Assembly (NCBI GenBank): GCA_963678675.1
Contig: OY783192.1
Location: 26,596,288 to 26,660,287, forward strand
Reading direction: 5' to 3'
DNA: 64,000 bases
From: Xiphydria camelus
Taxonomy: Eukaryota; Arthropoda; Insecta; Hymenoptera; Xiphydriidae
Shown here: in pieces, positions 10,690 to 21,721 of the stretch
How the letters are laid out: each line of letters starts with the position of its first letter
Position numbering within the stretch: position 1 is the stretch's first letter
The notes under the pieces: generated by a model
Seen by the model: the letters and a program-made list of their open reading frames with translations, nothing else
What the model was told of the DNA's origin: nothing
Databases searched by the model: none
Translations under genes and position numbers: made by a program

Positions 10690-11209
10690 ATTATTTAAAG
10701 ACAATTTTTCCAAATGAAAATAAAATGGAATTGAAAAACCATATTGTAGCTACTACAGGAGTATCTCTGACTACGGTAAAGAGAATCTTAAGTGAAAGTA
10801 TTGATTTACAAGCTCTAAACAATATAGTGATAGTTAAATAAAATTCAATTCTCCTAAAAAACGCAAGAGAATAAGTACAAAAACCAAGATTCCGGAATGG
10901 GAATAAATGAATATTAGAAACATAATTTATAATTTCTACAAAACCGAAGGATGTCGAGTTAGTTTGACACAGTTACAAGAAAAAATAAGTGCAGAATATG
11001 ACTTCTCGGGAAAATGTACCTCCCTGCATACAATTATTAAAAAAACTTAGATTCAGGTGGAGGAAAACTAAAGACAATCGACGGTTGCTAATAGAGAAGA
11101 CTGATATTCGCGCTTTAAGGCTGGATTATCTGGAAAAAATTAAATATTATAGGAGCCAAGGTAGGCCAATAATTGTCTTTTTAGATGAAACTTACATTCA
11201 ATACCACTA
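10690..11209 (+). pseudogene. Tc1/mariner-superfamily (DDE_3) transposase, N-terminal half
   Basis: Two frames carry a helix-turn-helix-like start (TTGVSLTTVKRIL), a linker, and a stretch ending RPIIVFLDETY (from about 11161). The last is the first catalytic Asp context of IS630/Tc1-type DDE enzymes. Stops occur at about 10840 and 10905 and the protein ends at 11210, before the second and third catalytic residues. A degenerate GACTC/GACAC repeat follows at once, so the 3' half was lost. Confidence 0.6.
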
Positions 11210-11228
11210 AAGCTAGGAATCCACTAAA

Positions 11229-11396
11229 CTCGACATGACTCGACTCGACACGACACGACACGACTCGACACGACTCGACGCGACTCGAGACGACGCTTTT
11301 CTAATCGTATGATTTTCCATGTATTTAAATGGCGTAGAAATCCACTAGGCTCGACACGACTCTACTCGACTCGACTCGACTTGACACGACACGCCA
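11229..11396. repeat. GACTC/GACAC pentamer arrays (two blocks)
   Basis: Two runs of imperfect CGACT/CGACA pentamers (11229-11295, 11352-11396) each follow a shared AATCCACTA lead. The second lead is itself a copy of the first, so the pair looks like a local duplication. Confidence 0.8.
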
Positions 11397-11463
11397 ATTT
11401 TCTGGCTGGCCAGAAATGTGTCGCGTCGAGTCTCGCACTTTTACATCAATTTTTCGCAGAGGA

Positions 11464-11593
11464 ATGGAGGAGGATCTCATTAATAAAGTTAGACCATATG
11501 TGATGCTGTACAATATACATAGTTTGAAATATAGAGACCAAAATATCCGCAACGAAGCTTGGGAAGAAATCTCAAAAGCCTTGAATAGACCAG
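11464..11593 (+). pseudogene. MADF-domain exon (Harbinger-type accessory protein?)
   Basis: From ATG 11464 the frame reads a MADF (Myb/SANT-like) N-terminus: EEDLINKVRPYVMLYN, then YRDQNIRNEAWEEISKAL. The expected hydrophobic and tryptophan spacing is present. A splice-donor-like CAG|GTAAAC falls at 11593/11594, as in MADF exons of PIF/Harbinger DNA-binding partners. No following exon was found nearby. It may be a relic of a transposon or of a host MADF gene; I favour the transposon because everything around it is repeat. Confidence 0.5.
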
Positions 11594-11731
11594 GTAAACA
11601 TAAATAGGTATATATAGTAAATTTCTATCTGTACAGATGTTACAGAGAAGTTACGGTTTACTATCAACCATATCTAAAGACATTTGATTAGTTATTGTTC
11701 ACGCCGGTGGTGAAATAGGTTTCATACCTAA

Positions 11732-12676
11732 CTGAGGAGGAGAAGTAACAAAGGGGCTAAGTGCCAAAACTGTGAAACGGAGATATTTAAAGAAAACGTT
11801 CACATATCCAAACAACAGTCTTTTTATTTTCGAATCATTATCTGACATATTATGTGCCTTACGCCTAAATGTTCTACGACAAAAACAACAGAAAAAAAAT
11901 GAAAACTTTAAAATAATGAAGACATTTTTTAAAAAATTGGGAAACGGGCTAAGTGCCAATATAATATTTGGTCAAATTAGCGTAGAATGCTTGGTGTTTA
12001 TTATCTTGTAAATAAGAAATCATTGATTTTAAATGTTTTTTCTTGTTGTTACCGACCTTATTTATGTCTGGTAGCTGGTGATTTGAGATATTTTTTAGAT
12101 CTTCCGTGGCTTTTCCTCTTTTAAGTATCGGAGTTGCTTTCCAAGGTGCTACTTCAGAAAAAGATTCAGCAGTGAACAAAAAACCAGATTATTGGGAGTC
12201 AACTTTCAATCGTACAACTTTGCTAATATTTACTTCTTTGAGATTTAAGATCTTGTCGGCTGCCGCTTGTACATCAACAAATTTTTTCTGTGACATATCT
12301 ACTATTTCAAATCGGCCTGTGTGTGTACCTACTTGACAGTATTACATCGTGTAAATCCTCAGGTACCATCAGGTAATATTTACAATATTCTACAGCCGTA
12401 TAGCACGAAAAGATATATTCCAGTAGTATGTAAACAAAATGAACGCGCTACACAAGAATGCATACTATGCCACTTAACTCCTTTCATGTGAAAATGACCG
12501 AGCACTTGCAGAAAGCGCCACTTATCTACCTCATTTTTTACGGAATTTGAAGTCCTGGCACTTCGGCAATTTGATAGAATATAGTCGACGGCACATAGAG
12601 AGAGAGAACCTATCTATAAAATATCTCATTTTTCGGCAAATTGGCATTTAGCCCCTTTGTTACTTCTGCTCCTCAT
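11732..12676. mobile_element. terminal-repeat element, GAGGAGNAGAAGTAACAAAGG ends
   Basis: About 35-bp inverted ends share AGTAACAAAGGGGCTAARTGCCAA (11745 and the complement at 12643-12670). The word GGGCTAAGTGCCAA recurs inside at 11946. Pogo-type subterminal organisation is possible. A minus-strand frame (11949-12179) has no secure domain. Confidence 0.65.
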
Positions 12677-14497
12677 TACTGTCTCTTGATTTTTAAATCT
12701 GGAACCAAATCCGGAGACTATCATATCACGAGTCGAGCCGTCTCTTATGCGCAAGCTCATCCCTAGTCCCGAACCAATCAGCGCTTCCTGAGTACCGTTA
12801 GCTGGTAAATCGGTACGGTCGTCCATGCGTCATCGGGGGTGCCTCGTCAACGATCCCCTGGGTTATTCCCGTCATGAAATATTCCTCATATTTCATTAAG
12901 CCGCAATAAGAATACATTTGGGACTGTTTTGATACATGCAGAGGAATTCATTTCTCTCTGCTCTCTGGGATAATATCTTATTGCCAATAGCAGTAATTGA
13001 ATTGACAATTCGGCATTGAAATTCAGCATTGAGAATTCGACTGCTTATAAGTACCATCAGTTCATCTAGTTACTTTTAGCACACCTCTAATTTGGAATAA
13101 TGTGCAGCCATACATGTTCACTAAAGTATAATAGTGTTCGTACGCACGGAGCGAATACACGTTTGCCAAAATGTACCGACAGTTTTGTTCGAAATCCTTA
13201 GCTGCAGTTTCAGACACGTTGGAAGCACCAGTGACCGGTTCCGTTTTCGGCGCCGCGGTCGTTAAGGGGCTTATTAACGTTAAAAGTGCCCCCCCCCCCC
13301 CCCCCCGCCGAGGCTATAACGGGATTGAAGGGTGAGCGAAACGTCTTTTGGAGGCAGAAGGGCATTTTTAACTGTATCGGCGCGTGCGGAATACGAGCCG
13401 AGATATCCAAGCTACCGCGAATGCCGAAGTAGCATCGGTTTATGGTACCCCGTAAACCTTTGATGTCGAAACTCCGTCGACACCCCCTCTCTTTTTACTC
13501 CACCCATCTTCCATAGCCATGAAGTTCACGCGCAACTTTAACTCTCATCCCCGCGTGTAGGGGGATAACCAAACCCTTCGAAACAAACGCGATCGACACT
13601 CGCCGATGAAAGCCAGAATTCGTATCAATCCATCACGAGCCTCGATAGAGGCTCGCGCCAAGGACCGAAAGCGTAACGCCAGGCACGAGGCTCACAGAGA
13701 GGAAATATTATGTATTTACTCCGTGCATAGTTTATACCTGTAACGAGGTCCTCATTTCTGAGTAATTAAGAAGTTTCGAGTTACAGAATTACTTTCATGT
13801 ATTATTTGTGACTCGCGCTTTCAATCGAACCTATGTTCAACCCAATCGACTAATAGGTTCGAGAGATACATTCCTTCAAAGTTAAGCATTTTCACTTTTT
13901 AAGGATCTTGTCCTGATTGGTGAAGTCGCCATGTTTTACGTACACTATTCCATGCAAAGTCTATCTGGATAATGAACATCAGGTAGTGTTAGTGAGAATT
14001 TAGATCTCTTCTTATTTCCAAATAAAAATGATTTCACTGATAAACTATGGTGTTTCCGGTAAAGGAGACCATCAAATTGTTACACGTACTCTTCGTTCTT
14101 TACGGTAAACTATTGTAGTTCAGTAATTATTCCCTACACGTCGTAATGCTGGAGACCCAGCGTTTACGAGCGCTTAATAATAATAATAATCTGTCCAATC
14201 TCCGGGGAGTGCTAGGGACTTTTTAAGAAGTTATGTTTTTATTAAGGGAACATTTATCCATGGAAAAACCATGGTTCATCAACGAAACCTTTTTTACTTA
14301 TCTGGAAATGAGAAGGGATATACAATTTTAGAAAAAATGTGGCGGCTTCCCTAGTGAATTCAACCAAGACAAGACGCTTAAGGAATCACTTTTTCGTCGT
14401 CTTCGGCACATGAGGGGAAACTCCACGCTGATTTCAGAAGTTCCTTTTCTCCTAGCATACTTCTAGATGAAACCAGTAATATATTCATACCAACTTA
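12677..14497. other. no gene seen; poly-C run
   Basis: Mostly unique-looking sequence. A homopolymer of C spans 13289-13306. No exon with good splice sites was found. Confidence 0.4.
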
Positions 14498-14612
14498 CAG
14501 GGTGACCAGGTCAAAGTGTATACAATATTTTTGCTCGTAAAATTTTTATTTTGATGAAAAAACAAATTCTGTTAACAAAAAACAATAACTAATAGTCCTC
14601 TACATCACATAT

Positions 14613-15136
14613 TTAATTGGTTTCAAGGTTCCCTCCCTTAGCCGCCACACTGAGCCTCAAACGCGTACGAAAATTTTGAGCCGTGGCACGCAGCTCTTCC
14701 AACGAGATACCGTCCTACTCCCGGCGTAGGGAATGCTTTAGCGCCTCCAAACTTTTATGAGGTTTAGCACAGGCTCTGGCCTCCAAAATCGACTACACGC
14801 TGTAGTCCATAGAGTTGAGGTCGGGCGAGTAGAGGGCGACCATTCTTGGGAGGTAATGAAATCCGGAAAGTGGGTCTTGCACCACTCCTGCGTAATCTTC
14901 GCTCTGTGCGCGGGTGCCGAGTCTTGCTGAAAGGTCCATTGCTGTTAGCCGAAGTATTGACGGGCCCACGGAAGCACTTTAGCCTCGAGGATGTCGCGTC
15001 GGTAGACTTTCTGGTTGATTTTCACCCCCTGATCAACGAAAATCGAAGAAGTTTTGCCGCTGGCACAAATCCCGGCCCAGACCATAATGGACTGCGGATT
15101 TTTGCGGCGCTTAATGATGGCATTGTTTAAATACAT
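14613..15136 (-). pseudogene. mariner transposase, catalytic C-terminal part
   Basis: Read leftward on the minus strand: VWAGICASGKT, FVDQGVKINQKVYRRDIL, then WTFQQDSAPAHRA (the second catalytic Asp context of mariner) and QEWCKTHFPDFI. The C-terminal NFRTRLRLSVAAKGGNLE follows, with the stop at 14613-14615. In-frame stops include one just after the ARQYFG stretch (about 14943), and the region between the FPDF stretch and the C-terminus is out of frame. The N-terminal DNA-binding half is absent. Confidence 0.85.
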
Positions 15137-15306
15137 TTTTAATACAAAACTTTTAGTATTTTTCCCGGGCTACGCAATGGTCATATTGAATTTGACCTTG
15201 ACCATGACCTTCAAGGTTATATCGAGGTCAAATTAATTTTTTTTCACGTTCAAATGTGTCCTTGACCATTTTTTTCATGTTACCTTTATTGTCAGCGGAG
15301 GTAAAA
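15137..15306. repeat. AAGGTCA-rich interspersed repeat, copy 2
   Basis: Same order as copy 1 (4796-5030): AATACAAAACTTTTAGTATTTTTCCC, GGTCATATTGAATTTGACCTTG, then a CCTTGACCATTTTTTTCATGT block. Confidence 0.6.
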
Positions 15307-15317
15307 TTTAGGTCAAG

Positions 15318-15703
15318 TATAGTTCGACTTTTTGAACATCCTGTATAAGATTTACTAACTCAAAAACCTTCGCGGATATGCATCCAACTGTTCCCAAAAT
15401 TTTCATCGCAATCGGATGAACGGTTTAGGAAGGCATAATAATCATCCGTACCGGTACTTTTTGAACACCCTGTATAAGATTTACTAACTCAGAAACCTTC
15501 GCGGGCATGCGTCCAACCATTTCCCAACTTTTCATCGCAATCGGATGAACGGTTTAGGAAGGCATAATAATCATCAGTACCGGTACTTTTTGAACACCTT
15601 TTATAAGATTTACTAATTCAGAAACCTTCGCGGGCATGCGTCCAACCATTCCCCAAAATTTCATCGCAATCGGATGAACGGTCTAGGAAGGCATACGAGA
15701 CAT

Positions 15704-15704
<1 letters not shown>
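15318..15704. repeat. 129-bp tandem repeat, almost three units
   Basis: CTTTTTGAACA(Y)CCTGTATAAG begins units at 15328, 15457 and 15586, an exact 129-bp spacing. Each unit ends ATCGGATGAACGGTYTAGGAAGGCATA. The last runs into a CAGA array, as in 3' tails of some non-LTR retroelements. Confidence 0.9.

Positions 15705-15738
<34 letters not shown>
15705..15738. repeat. (CAGA)n microsatellite
   Basis: Eight to nine tetramer copies, followed by an AT-rich tail. Confidence 0.95.
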
Positions 15739-15742
<4 letters not shown>

Positions 15743-15762
15743 TTCATTTTTATATATATAGA

Positions 15763-15915
15763 CTATGTGATACTATTAAACGGTACAAACCATTGTGTCT
15801 AATTCAAAAAGCGCATTTAGTTTACTCTCTCTTAACTCTGCCATCAGTCGCTGTTCCGTCTCGCGATAAACGGAATTCGACACAACGGTTCGTACCGTTT
15901 AATGGTATCACAGTC
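15763..15915. repeat. 153-bp palindromic MITE
   Basis: GTGATACTATTAAACGGTACAAACC faces GGTTCGTACCGTTTAATGGTATCAC, with about 65 bases between. Confidence 0.8.
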
Positions 15916-16049
15916 ATAAATACAAATGCGCGCACTGGCGCACGTATTCTTTCAACGGATGCGTGGTCCATCCTTCCTATCGCATACTTTCTACAAAGAA
16001 GAATTTCGATGTTTCACATCTAACAATTTTCCTATAGAGAAACGGTATT

Positions 16050-16130
16050 TAAATGTTATTTTTAAACGTGCTAACCAATGATCAATCAATTCTCATGCTT
16101 TCATTAATGAGGGTAAATACTGCTTCGTAC
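16050..16130. repeat. internal fragment of the CACCCGGGGACAC MITE
   Basis: TTATTTTTAAACGTGCTAACCAATGA and CATGCTTTCATTAA match the inner part of the copies at 29305 and 55585. Confidence 0.55.
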
Positions 16131-16221
16131 ACCGATACAGTGAGCGTGTAGTAGTAAGTGGTTAAGCTAGGGCTCGGTGAAAGGGGACCATCGAGTCGTG
16201 GCGGAGAGAGCCGATGCGTCC

Positions 16222-16345
16222 CGAGTTAGGCCAGGCGAACGTTAGAACGCAGTTCAGTGAGGAGACGCAGGGTGACCGTTGCCTCTATATCTATATATAG
16301 AATAGATATAGATATAGAGGCAATGTTCAACGTTCGCCTGGCCTT
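16222..16345. repeat. inverted repeat with AGATATAGATA centre
   Basis: GGCCAGGCGAACGTT and AACGTTCGCCTGGCC flank a second nested inversion, TTGCCTCTATATCTATAT and its complement. Confidence 0.75.
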
Positions 16346-16697
16346 AGCGTATTTAGCCACTCCAGCGACGTTTCACGAGCAGCCGGTCTCACCCCCGAAG
16401 CGCGGCATAAGATGTTTCACATCAAAAACCAATAAAAACCAAGGCGTTTGTGGTAGAACCGATAGAAATTTGTATACACTTTGACCTGGTCACCCTGTAT
16501 ATGCTAAGAATATAAAATCTCTTCATCAACCAACGTACCGAGATAAAACATTAATTATAGTTGAAGTATTAATTTTCTTATCCCAGTGCACAGGACAACA
16601 GAAAGATCCTGTGTTCCACTTACTTTTTCTTTACTTGCAGTCATTGCTCTAGTCCTATTTTCTTCACTCATCACAGACAAATCATCATCTAATAATT

Positions 16698-16817
16698 CTA
16701 TTTTAATTTTTTTTCAACACTTCTTAATGAAATTCCAAACTTAACTTCGGTAAGAGCTTTTTGCATCTGGGCTTCTGTATATTTTTCCACGTGTGATTTT
16801 TTTATTTTACCCCTAGG
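16698..16817 (-). pseudogene. pogo-type transposase N-terminal HTH (psq) fragment
   Basis: The minus-strand frame of 39 codons before TAG reads KYTEAQMQKALTEVKFG, then SLRSVEKK. This is the start of a psq/CENPB-type helix-turn-helix that binds transposon ends. The rest of the transposase is absent. CAGT-containing inverted words nearby (about 16970 and 17350) may be the element's ends but are not convincing. Confidence 0.55.
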
Positions 16818-17458
16818 AGAAAAGAAATGTGTGAAAATAGGAAAATGGATTTTAAAAAGACTTTCCCGAAGTTTCAAAGTATAATTGTAAAGAAATTTGG
16901 ATAAAATATGAGGTTAGCTCTACTGAAAAAAATGTGTTCAGAAAGTGCAACATAACCTCATTAGCGTGGCTCACTAACTGAAATGGAATTTTCTCCGTTG
17001 AATCCATTATTTCTTCACTTTTAATTAATTTCCATCGATGCTGTAATCAATTACGTACACGCACATGTATCTTAAAGTAGAATTAATACTTACATGTGAT
17101 TAAAATTATGCTATTAGAAGCACTGACAATTTTTCACGCCATGAGCGGTCGGGTGGTGGAATCTCACTCATAACCGTCGAAAATGTGAGTTCGCCATTTA
17201 AATAATTTAATTTTAAGTACCTATTTTTATATTTCGAAGATTGGCAATGCGGGGGGATACAGATAGAAGAATAAACACAGATTAAGGATAAAATATTTCC
17301 CTAAATATTTAGGAACTTTTCAATTTGAAAAATGAGAAATACTATGAAAGTGTTCAGTAACTCCTGACTGTTCAGTAAGTGGGCCTTGTTTGATAACTTT
17401 TCCAGATTTCTCCGATCATTTTGACTTTACGAACTAAACTCCTTAAAATATCACAGGA

Positions 17459-17565
17459 GCGTGCAGCAGATCAGGACTCGAGGACACCGACCGATCAACG
17501 AAGTTAAGCAACAAAAAGTGCGAACAGTAGTTGGATGGGTGACCGCTCACGATGAAAAGATATAC
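17459..17565 (+). repeat. 5S-rRNA-like repeat, copy 2
   Basis: The best of three copies: ACCGATCAACGAAGTTAAGC, then GTAGTTGGATGGGTGACCGC with 5S-like spacing. The start GTGCAGCAGATCAGGACTCGAGGAC is shared with copy 1. The closing stem of a true 5S rRNA is missing; the 3' side is GATGAAAAGATATACG. Confidence 0.6.
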
Positions 17566-17784
17566 GTCAGAACTAACCTTTTAGAACCGTCATTTTTTAC
17601 GTCATCACAACGTACGGTAGAACGTTATTATGACGTGATCTTTCTGACATCATGTGGATGTGCAATCAGACCGTGAATATGGTTTCATATTTTTCGTCAT
17701 CTGACATCAGAACTGACCTTCAAAAACCGTAATTTCGACGTTAGTGTGCTACCTGGGCAGCGACAGAATCCGTGATGCCGGGTG

Positions 17785-18508
17785 TACATCAAAATTTAAG
17801 ATACATATCTTTTTATTGGCGGAAAAACATTACTAGGGGGTGAAATTAACCCTCAAAGTTGACAGCTCCTAGGAGTGATTTCTGATTTTCACATATTTGC
17901 AATTGAAGCTATTAGTGCATGAAGATGTTAACTCATTTTTTACTAAAATGCCGAAAATGGTACATATGAAGGTCTTAATTTATTTTCTTTGCGTTAGTAC
18001 AGACTCTAGTTTATAGATGTCACCAGGGACCTTAAAAACTAAAGTTCAAAACACGTTATCTTAAGTTTTCTCGAGCGTATTTGCAGCAAGAAGGTGTTAA
18101 CTTCAAAAGTGAGTTAACACCTTCATGCATTAATAGCTTCAATTCATCTTTTGAAATGAAACCAAGTAGATAATAATCTACATAAAAAAGGTTGAAAAAT
18201 GCAATTTATTACATTTTCTGAGGTTAATTAATTAAAAAATTATAAGGGTTGAAATTCACAAAATTGCTGTAAAAAGCTATTGCAATTTTTTAATTAATTA
18301 CCCTCACGAAATGTAATAAATTGCATTTTTCATCATTATTTATGTAGATTATTATTCACTTGGGTTCATTTCAAAAGATCAATTACAAGTGTGTGAAAAC
18401 CAGAAATCACTCCTAGGAGCTATCAACTTTGAAGGTTAATTTCACCCCCTAGAAATATTCTTCCCTGGATAAAAAAAAATACGTATCTCTTAGATTTTGA
18501 TGTAGAAT
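17785..18508. mobile_element. 724-bp multi-layer foldback
   Basis: Outer arms (17788-17905, 18385-18505) share TACATCAAAATYTAAGA and AATCACTCCTAGGAGCT. Middle arms share TGCATGAAGRTGTTAACTCA. Inner arms share GCAATTTATTACATTTYRTGAGG and TTAATTAATTAAAAAATT. The whole could fold into one long stem. No coding capacity. Confidence 0.85.
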
Positions 18509-18644
18509 ATCAGAATGAAAGAAATTGGCGAGGTACATCTGGGATGGTTTCCTTGTGAGAAATAAAGATCTTATTACAGGTACGCGAACTATACGCGGAG
18601 TATAGGTACATTACCTCTCGAGCCTCTGTCGACTTGTGATATGT

Positions 18645-19792
18645 ACCAGGTATCCCAACCACAGTAGACAGTAGCATATATCTCCCAAACGAGCGTCATT
18701 TTAGAAAAACTTCTTTAACAAAAGTTGTACCCTTTGAATTGGTGCACAAAACATACCTAATCATTTTTTAATATTCACTTCTGATTTGAAGAACTGGCGT
18801 GCGTCTTTCAGTTTTGACTCATAACAGTTATTTATTGTAATACAAAGGTAATGTAATTATCACCGCGAATACAACAAGCCATCGAAAATTCAATTTGCAT
18901 AACCGGAAGTTGGTAATCACTACTTTTACTAAAACCACTTTTCCGCCTCAGTTTCCGGTGTCCAGGTCTTCCGCTCCTTAGTTTTCGATATCAAAGTCTT
19001 TCGCTCCATAGTTTTCAGTGATGAGGTCTTCCGCTTCATATTTTTTGGTGTCCAGGTCTTCCGCTCTCTAGTTTTCGGTGTCTAGGTCTTCCGCTCCATA
19101 GTTTTCAGTGTCCAGGTGTTCCACTGTATAGTTTCTGTTGTCCAGGTCTTCCGCTTCATAGTCTTCGGTATTCAGATCTTCTGCCCCACAGTTTTCGGTA
19201 TCCAGGTCTTGCGCTCTATAGTTTTCAGTGTCCCGGTCTTCTGCTACGGGGCGAAAGACCTGGACACCGAAAACTATGGAGTGGAAGATCTAGACACTAA
19301 AAACTACGCAGCGCGGAGATTTGAGAGCAAGAACGATGGAGATTTCAGAGCAGAAGACGATGGTGTTAACAAATCCGCATTTAAATTCTAGAGAACTTAA
19401 TTCCAAAAATGTAAACGTTGAATCAAGGAATACAATTATAAACGTTCAATAAAAATCATTCTCAGGCAATCATCAACAGGCGCAAACAGGCGCAAACGAG
19501 AAACGAAAATCAACCCAGGATATCTCGGACTTCCGGTCATGCAAATCGAATTTTCGATTGCTTGTTATATTCGCATTGATAATTACATTACTTTTATATC
19601 ATAATAAATAACTGTTATAAGTCCTAACTGAAAGATGCACGCCGGTTCTCGAAATCAGAAGTGAATATTAAAAAATTATTAGGTATGTTTTGTGCGTCAA
19701 GTCAAACGGCACAATTTTTGTTAAAAAAATTTTTCTGAAATCACGCTCGTTTGGGAGATATATGCTACTGCCCACGAAGGTTGGGACACCTC
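18645..19792. mobile_element. foldback element with 270-bp arms and central minisatellite
   Basis: The left arm (18645-18915) and right arm (19525-19792) are inverted copies through GCATATATCTCCCAAACGAG, CACAAAACATACCTAAT and AATTACATTAC. The interior holds a 30-bp tandem repeat that itself inverts near 19245. This layout recalls Foldback/Galileo-type elements, but I see no transposase to prove it. Confidence 0.8.
18948..19310. repeat. 30-bp coding-phase minisatellite, inverted at 19245
   Basis: About ten units of GTCTTCCGCTCCATAGTTTT run to 19240. Two or three units then read the other way. With period exactly 30, the minus strand encodes ten-residue units AEDLDTENYG before 19245 and the plus strand encodes the same units after it (KDLDTENYGVEDLDT). 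Stops (TAG/TAA from TAT) interrupt several minus units. Confidence 0.8.
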
Positions 19793-20442
19793 GTATGTAG
19801 CTACACTCGCAAATCTGTAGGCTCTCACGAACACGGAAACTCGTACGCCCTCGAGAGTAAAACTCGTATGTATTCATACGAGCTTATTTTGCTCGCACCA
19901 AATAAAAAAAGAACGAAGAACAAATCATCGGTACGGAATTGAGAGGCATCCTAAAATATTGTATCGATTTCTCTCGACGCTATACCGATTCAATGTATAG
20001 GATGTCTCGCAATGATTCGTGATGAAACAAATTCGGAAATGCGTTCGAGATGAAATATCCCAAATAGCACGAGTAATCAAAAAAAAGATCTAAAACAATT
20101 CAATTTGCAGGCTTCTCAACGAATTCATTATTTTTACTCATAAAGAGTTGAAAGAGAATTGTATTTTAGAATGCAGAAAGATTATAAATATATGAATAAT
20201 TCAAGACTTCTTACGGATGCTTCAAAATAGTTCGTCTTTTCTGTTCAGAAAGAGTTCAGAAAGAGCTCAGCCTTTCTCGTGAGTAAAAGTGCGAAAGAAT
20301 TTTATAAAAAGCTCGGTCGACACCAAGTCCTCCTCTCTCGCAGCCTGACTGATTTCAGATAGCAGGCATACGAGGGGCAGTACTTATATCGGATGATCTC
20401 TTAAAAACTATTCCTCTCCTGCAGATCATTGAAACAGCGCCT
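19793..20442. other. no gene seen
   Basis: AT-rich, with repeated AGAGTTGAAAGAG/AGAAAGAGTTCAG-like words near 20145-20270; no exon or element ends recognised. Confidence 0.35.
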
Positions 20443-20578
20443 ACTGTAATCTGCTACGTAAAATCTGAGTCACCAATGTCTCCAACTCGAGTGTCGTATG
20501 GGGATAATTCCAAGAAAATGACGCAGCAGTCTTCTAGGAATTCTGGCTCAACAAATATCGTACCGACTGTACATAGTA
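20443..20578 (-). repeat. interspersed repeat (ACAGTCGGGACGATATTTG), copy 2
   Basis: Inverted relative to 10386-10515. The outer edge at 20578 abuts the third 5S-like copy. Confidence 0.7.
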
Positions 20579-20589
20579 GGTGAGAATAT

Positions 20590-20690
20590 CAGGACACTCT
20601 GGCCGATCAATGAAGTTAAACAGTAATCCGCGCGCGGTTAGAACTTGGGCAGATGACCGGCTTGGGGTGAAAAAGCATAGATATAGGGTT
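20590..20690 (+). repeat. 5S-rRNA-like repeat, copy 3
   Basis: GGCCGATCAATGAAGTTAAAC and CGCGCGGTTAGAACTTGGGC keep parts of 5S (the GCGCGGTTAG block) lost in copies 1 and 2. The shared 3' segment has GTGAAAAAG...CGATTCTGAGG and a T-rich end. Confidence 0.55.
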
Positions 20691-21721
20691 AATTCGATTC
20701 TGAGGTGGATTTAATTTTTCTTTTATAATATACATATATATTTAGTAAAGATCGCCATTGTCGTAGAAAAGTTCGGGAGCGGAATTAAAGATATATCTAC
20801 TGCGTATCCTGCTTTACTAACTTACGTCTTTCTATTTTAGTTTTATTATTCAGGGCTCGCGTAGCAGAAGCATTACAAGCCCAACCTGGCCCTGGCTAAC
20901 CGAATGACCTAAAACCTACTTTCGCTAAACTGGGACTGACTAGTACCAACCTACCATTTCCGCATGGGAATCACCAGTTTTTGTAATTCTTGTAATTTTA
21001 TTTGAAAAACATGTTACTTAAAGTAAGAAGAAATTAATAACTTCAAAGAACTGTAGTTATTTGAAATAATTTGTTAAAGCTTTGAAGTAACAAAATGCCG
21101 TCACGTAAGTGATGTAATTAATCTACATAAATTTTCATTAATTCAATGTAATTCAATTGTTTGATTTGATGATTTTTATAATTGCAACAATTACATCACG
21201 TTATTTGATTTAATACTTGGTTTCAACTAAACCACATAGTTCATTCAAATAAAGAGATAATTGACTGCCTTCATAATATATTTGTTTCAATGGCATTATC
21301 ATTTTATGTAGGTATGTCATAAAATTTGAGCATTTTGTTTTAAGTAATTATTTCATTACAGTGACCACAAAAGTAGTTAAAAACGTGCGTTTACTTGATA
21401 AAACTGTTGTTGGAACAACTATTTTACTTTTTTGTAATAATTAAATAGTTAATTGCTTTACAAAAATATTGCCATTAAAACAAGCACATCATATAGTTGT
21501 CACCTTCATTTTAAAATATAATAATTAAATATTTCATTCCTTTAATAATTACAGAACGTTCAGTTCATTGAATATTTCATTCAGTACATTTGATGATTTC
21601 AATTAAATTGTTTCTTACTATTTTAACTAGCCATATTATTAGAACAATTATTTTTTTCTGAAATTCGAGGCTTTATTGTAAAAAACCGGTTTAACATTTA
21701 TGATTAAAAGTATTGTTCATC
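20691..21721. other. AT-rich sequence, no gene seen
   Basis: Very AT-rich with many TAATTAA/ATTTCATT words. The CAACTAA/TTGAAT composition resembles 22190-22420, which suggests old MITE sequence, but no clean ends were found. Confidence 0.35.

Larger units (their letters stand above)
14498..16497 (-). mobile_element. 2.0-kb mariner-type element with secondary repeats inside
   Basis: Ends CAGGGTGACCAGGTCAAAGT (14498) and the exact complement at 16470-16497, about 28 bases each, are bounded by TA (14496-14497, 16498-16499). The minus strand carries the 3' part of a mariner transposase (14613-15136). The 5' part is replaced by an AAGGTCA repeat, a 129-bp tandem array, a CAGA run, a small MITE and other repeats. 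The outer ends are still matched, so the insertions and deletions followed integration. Confidence 0.85.

Noticed and set aside
18948..19310. CRISPR-like array of about 30-bp repeats
   Set aside because: The repeats are contiguous without spacers, diverged and inverted at one end; the sequence is eukaryotic.
19116..19391. 91-codon open frame as a possible gene
   Set aside because: It crosses the inversion point of the 30-bp minisatellite; the first half reads the repeat antisense, so it is not a natural protein.
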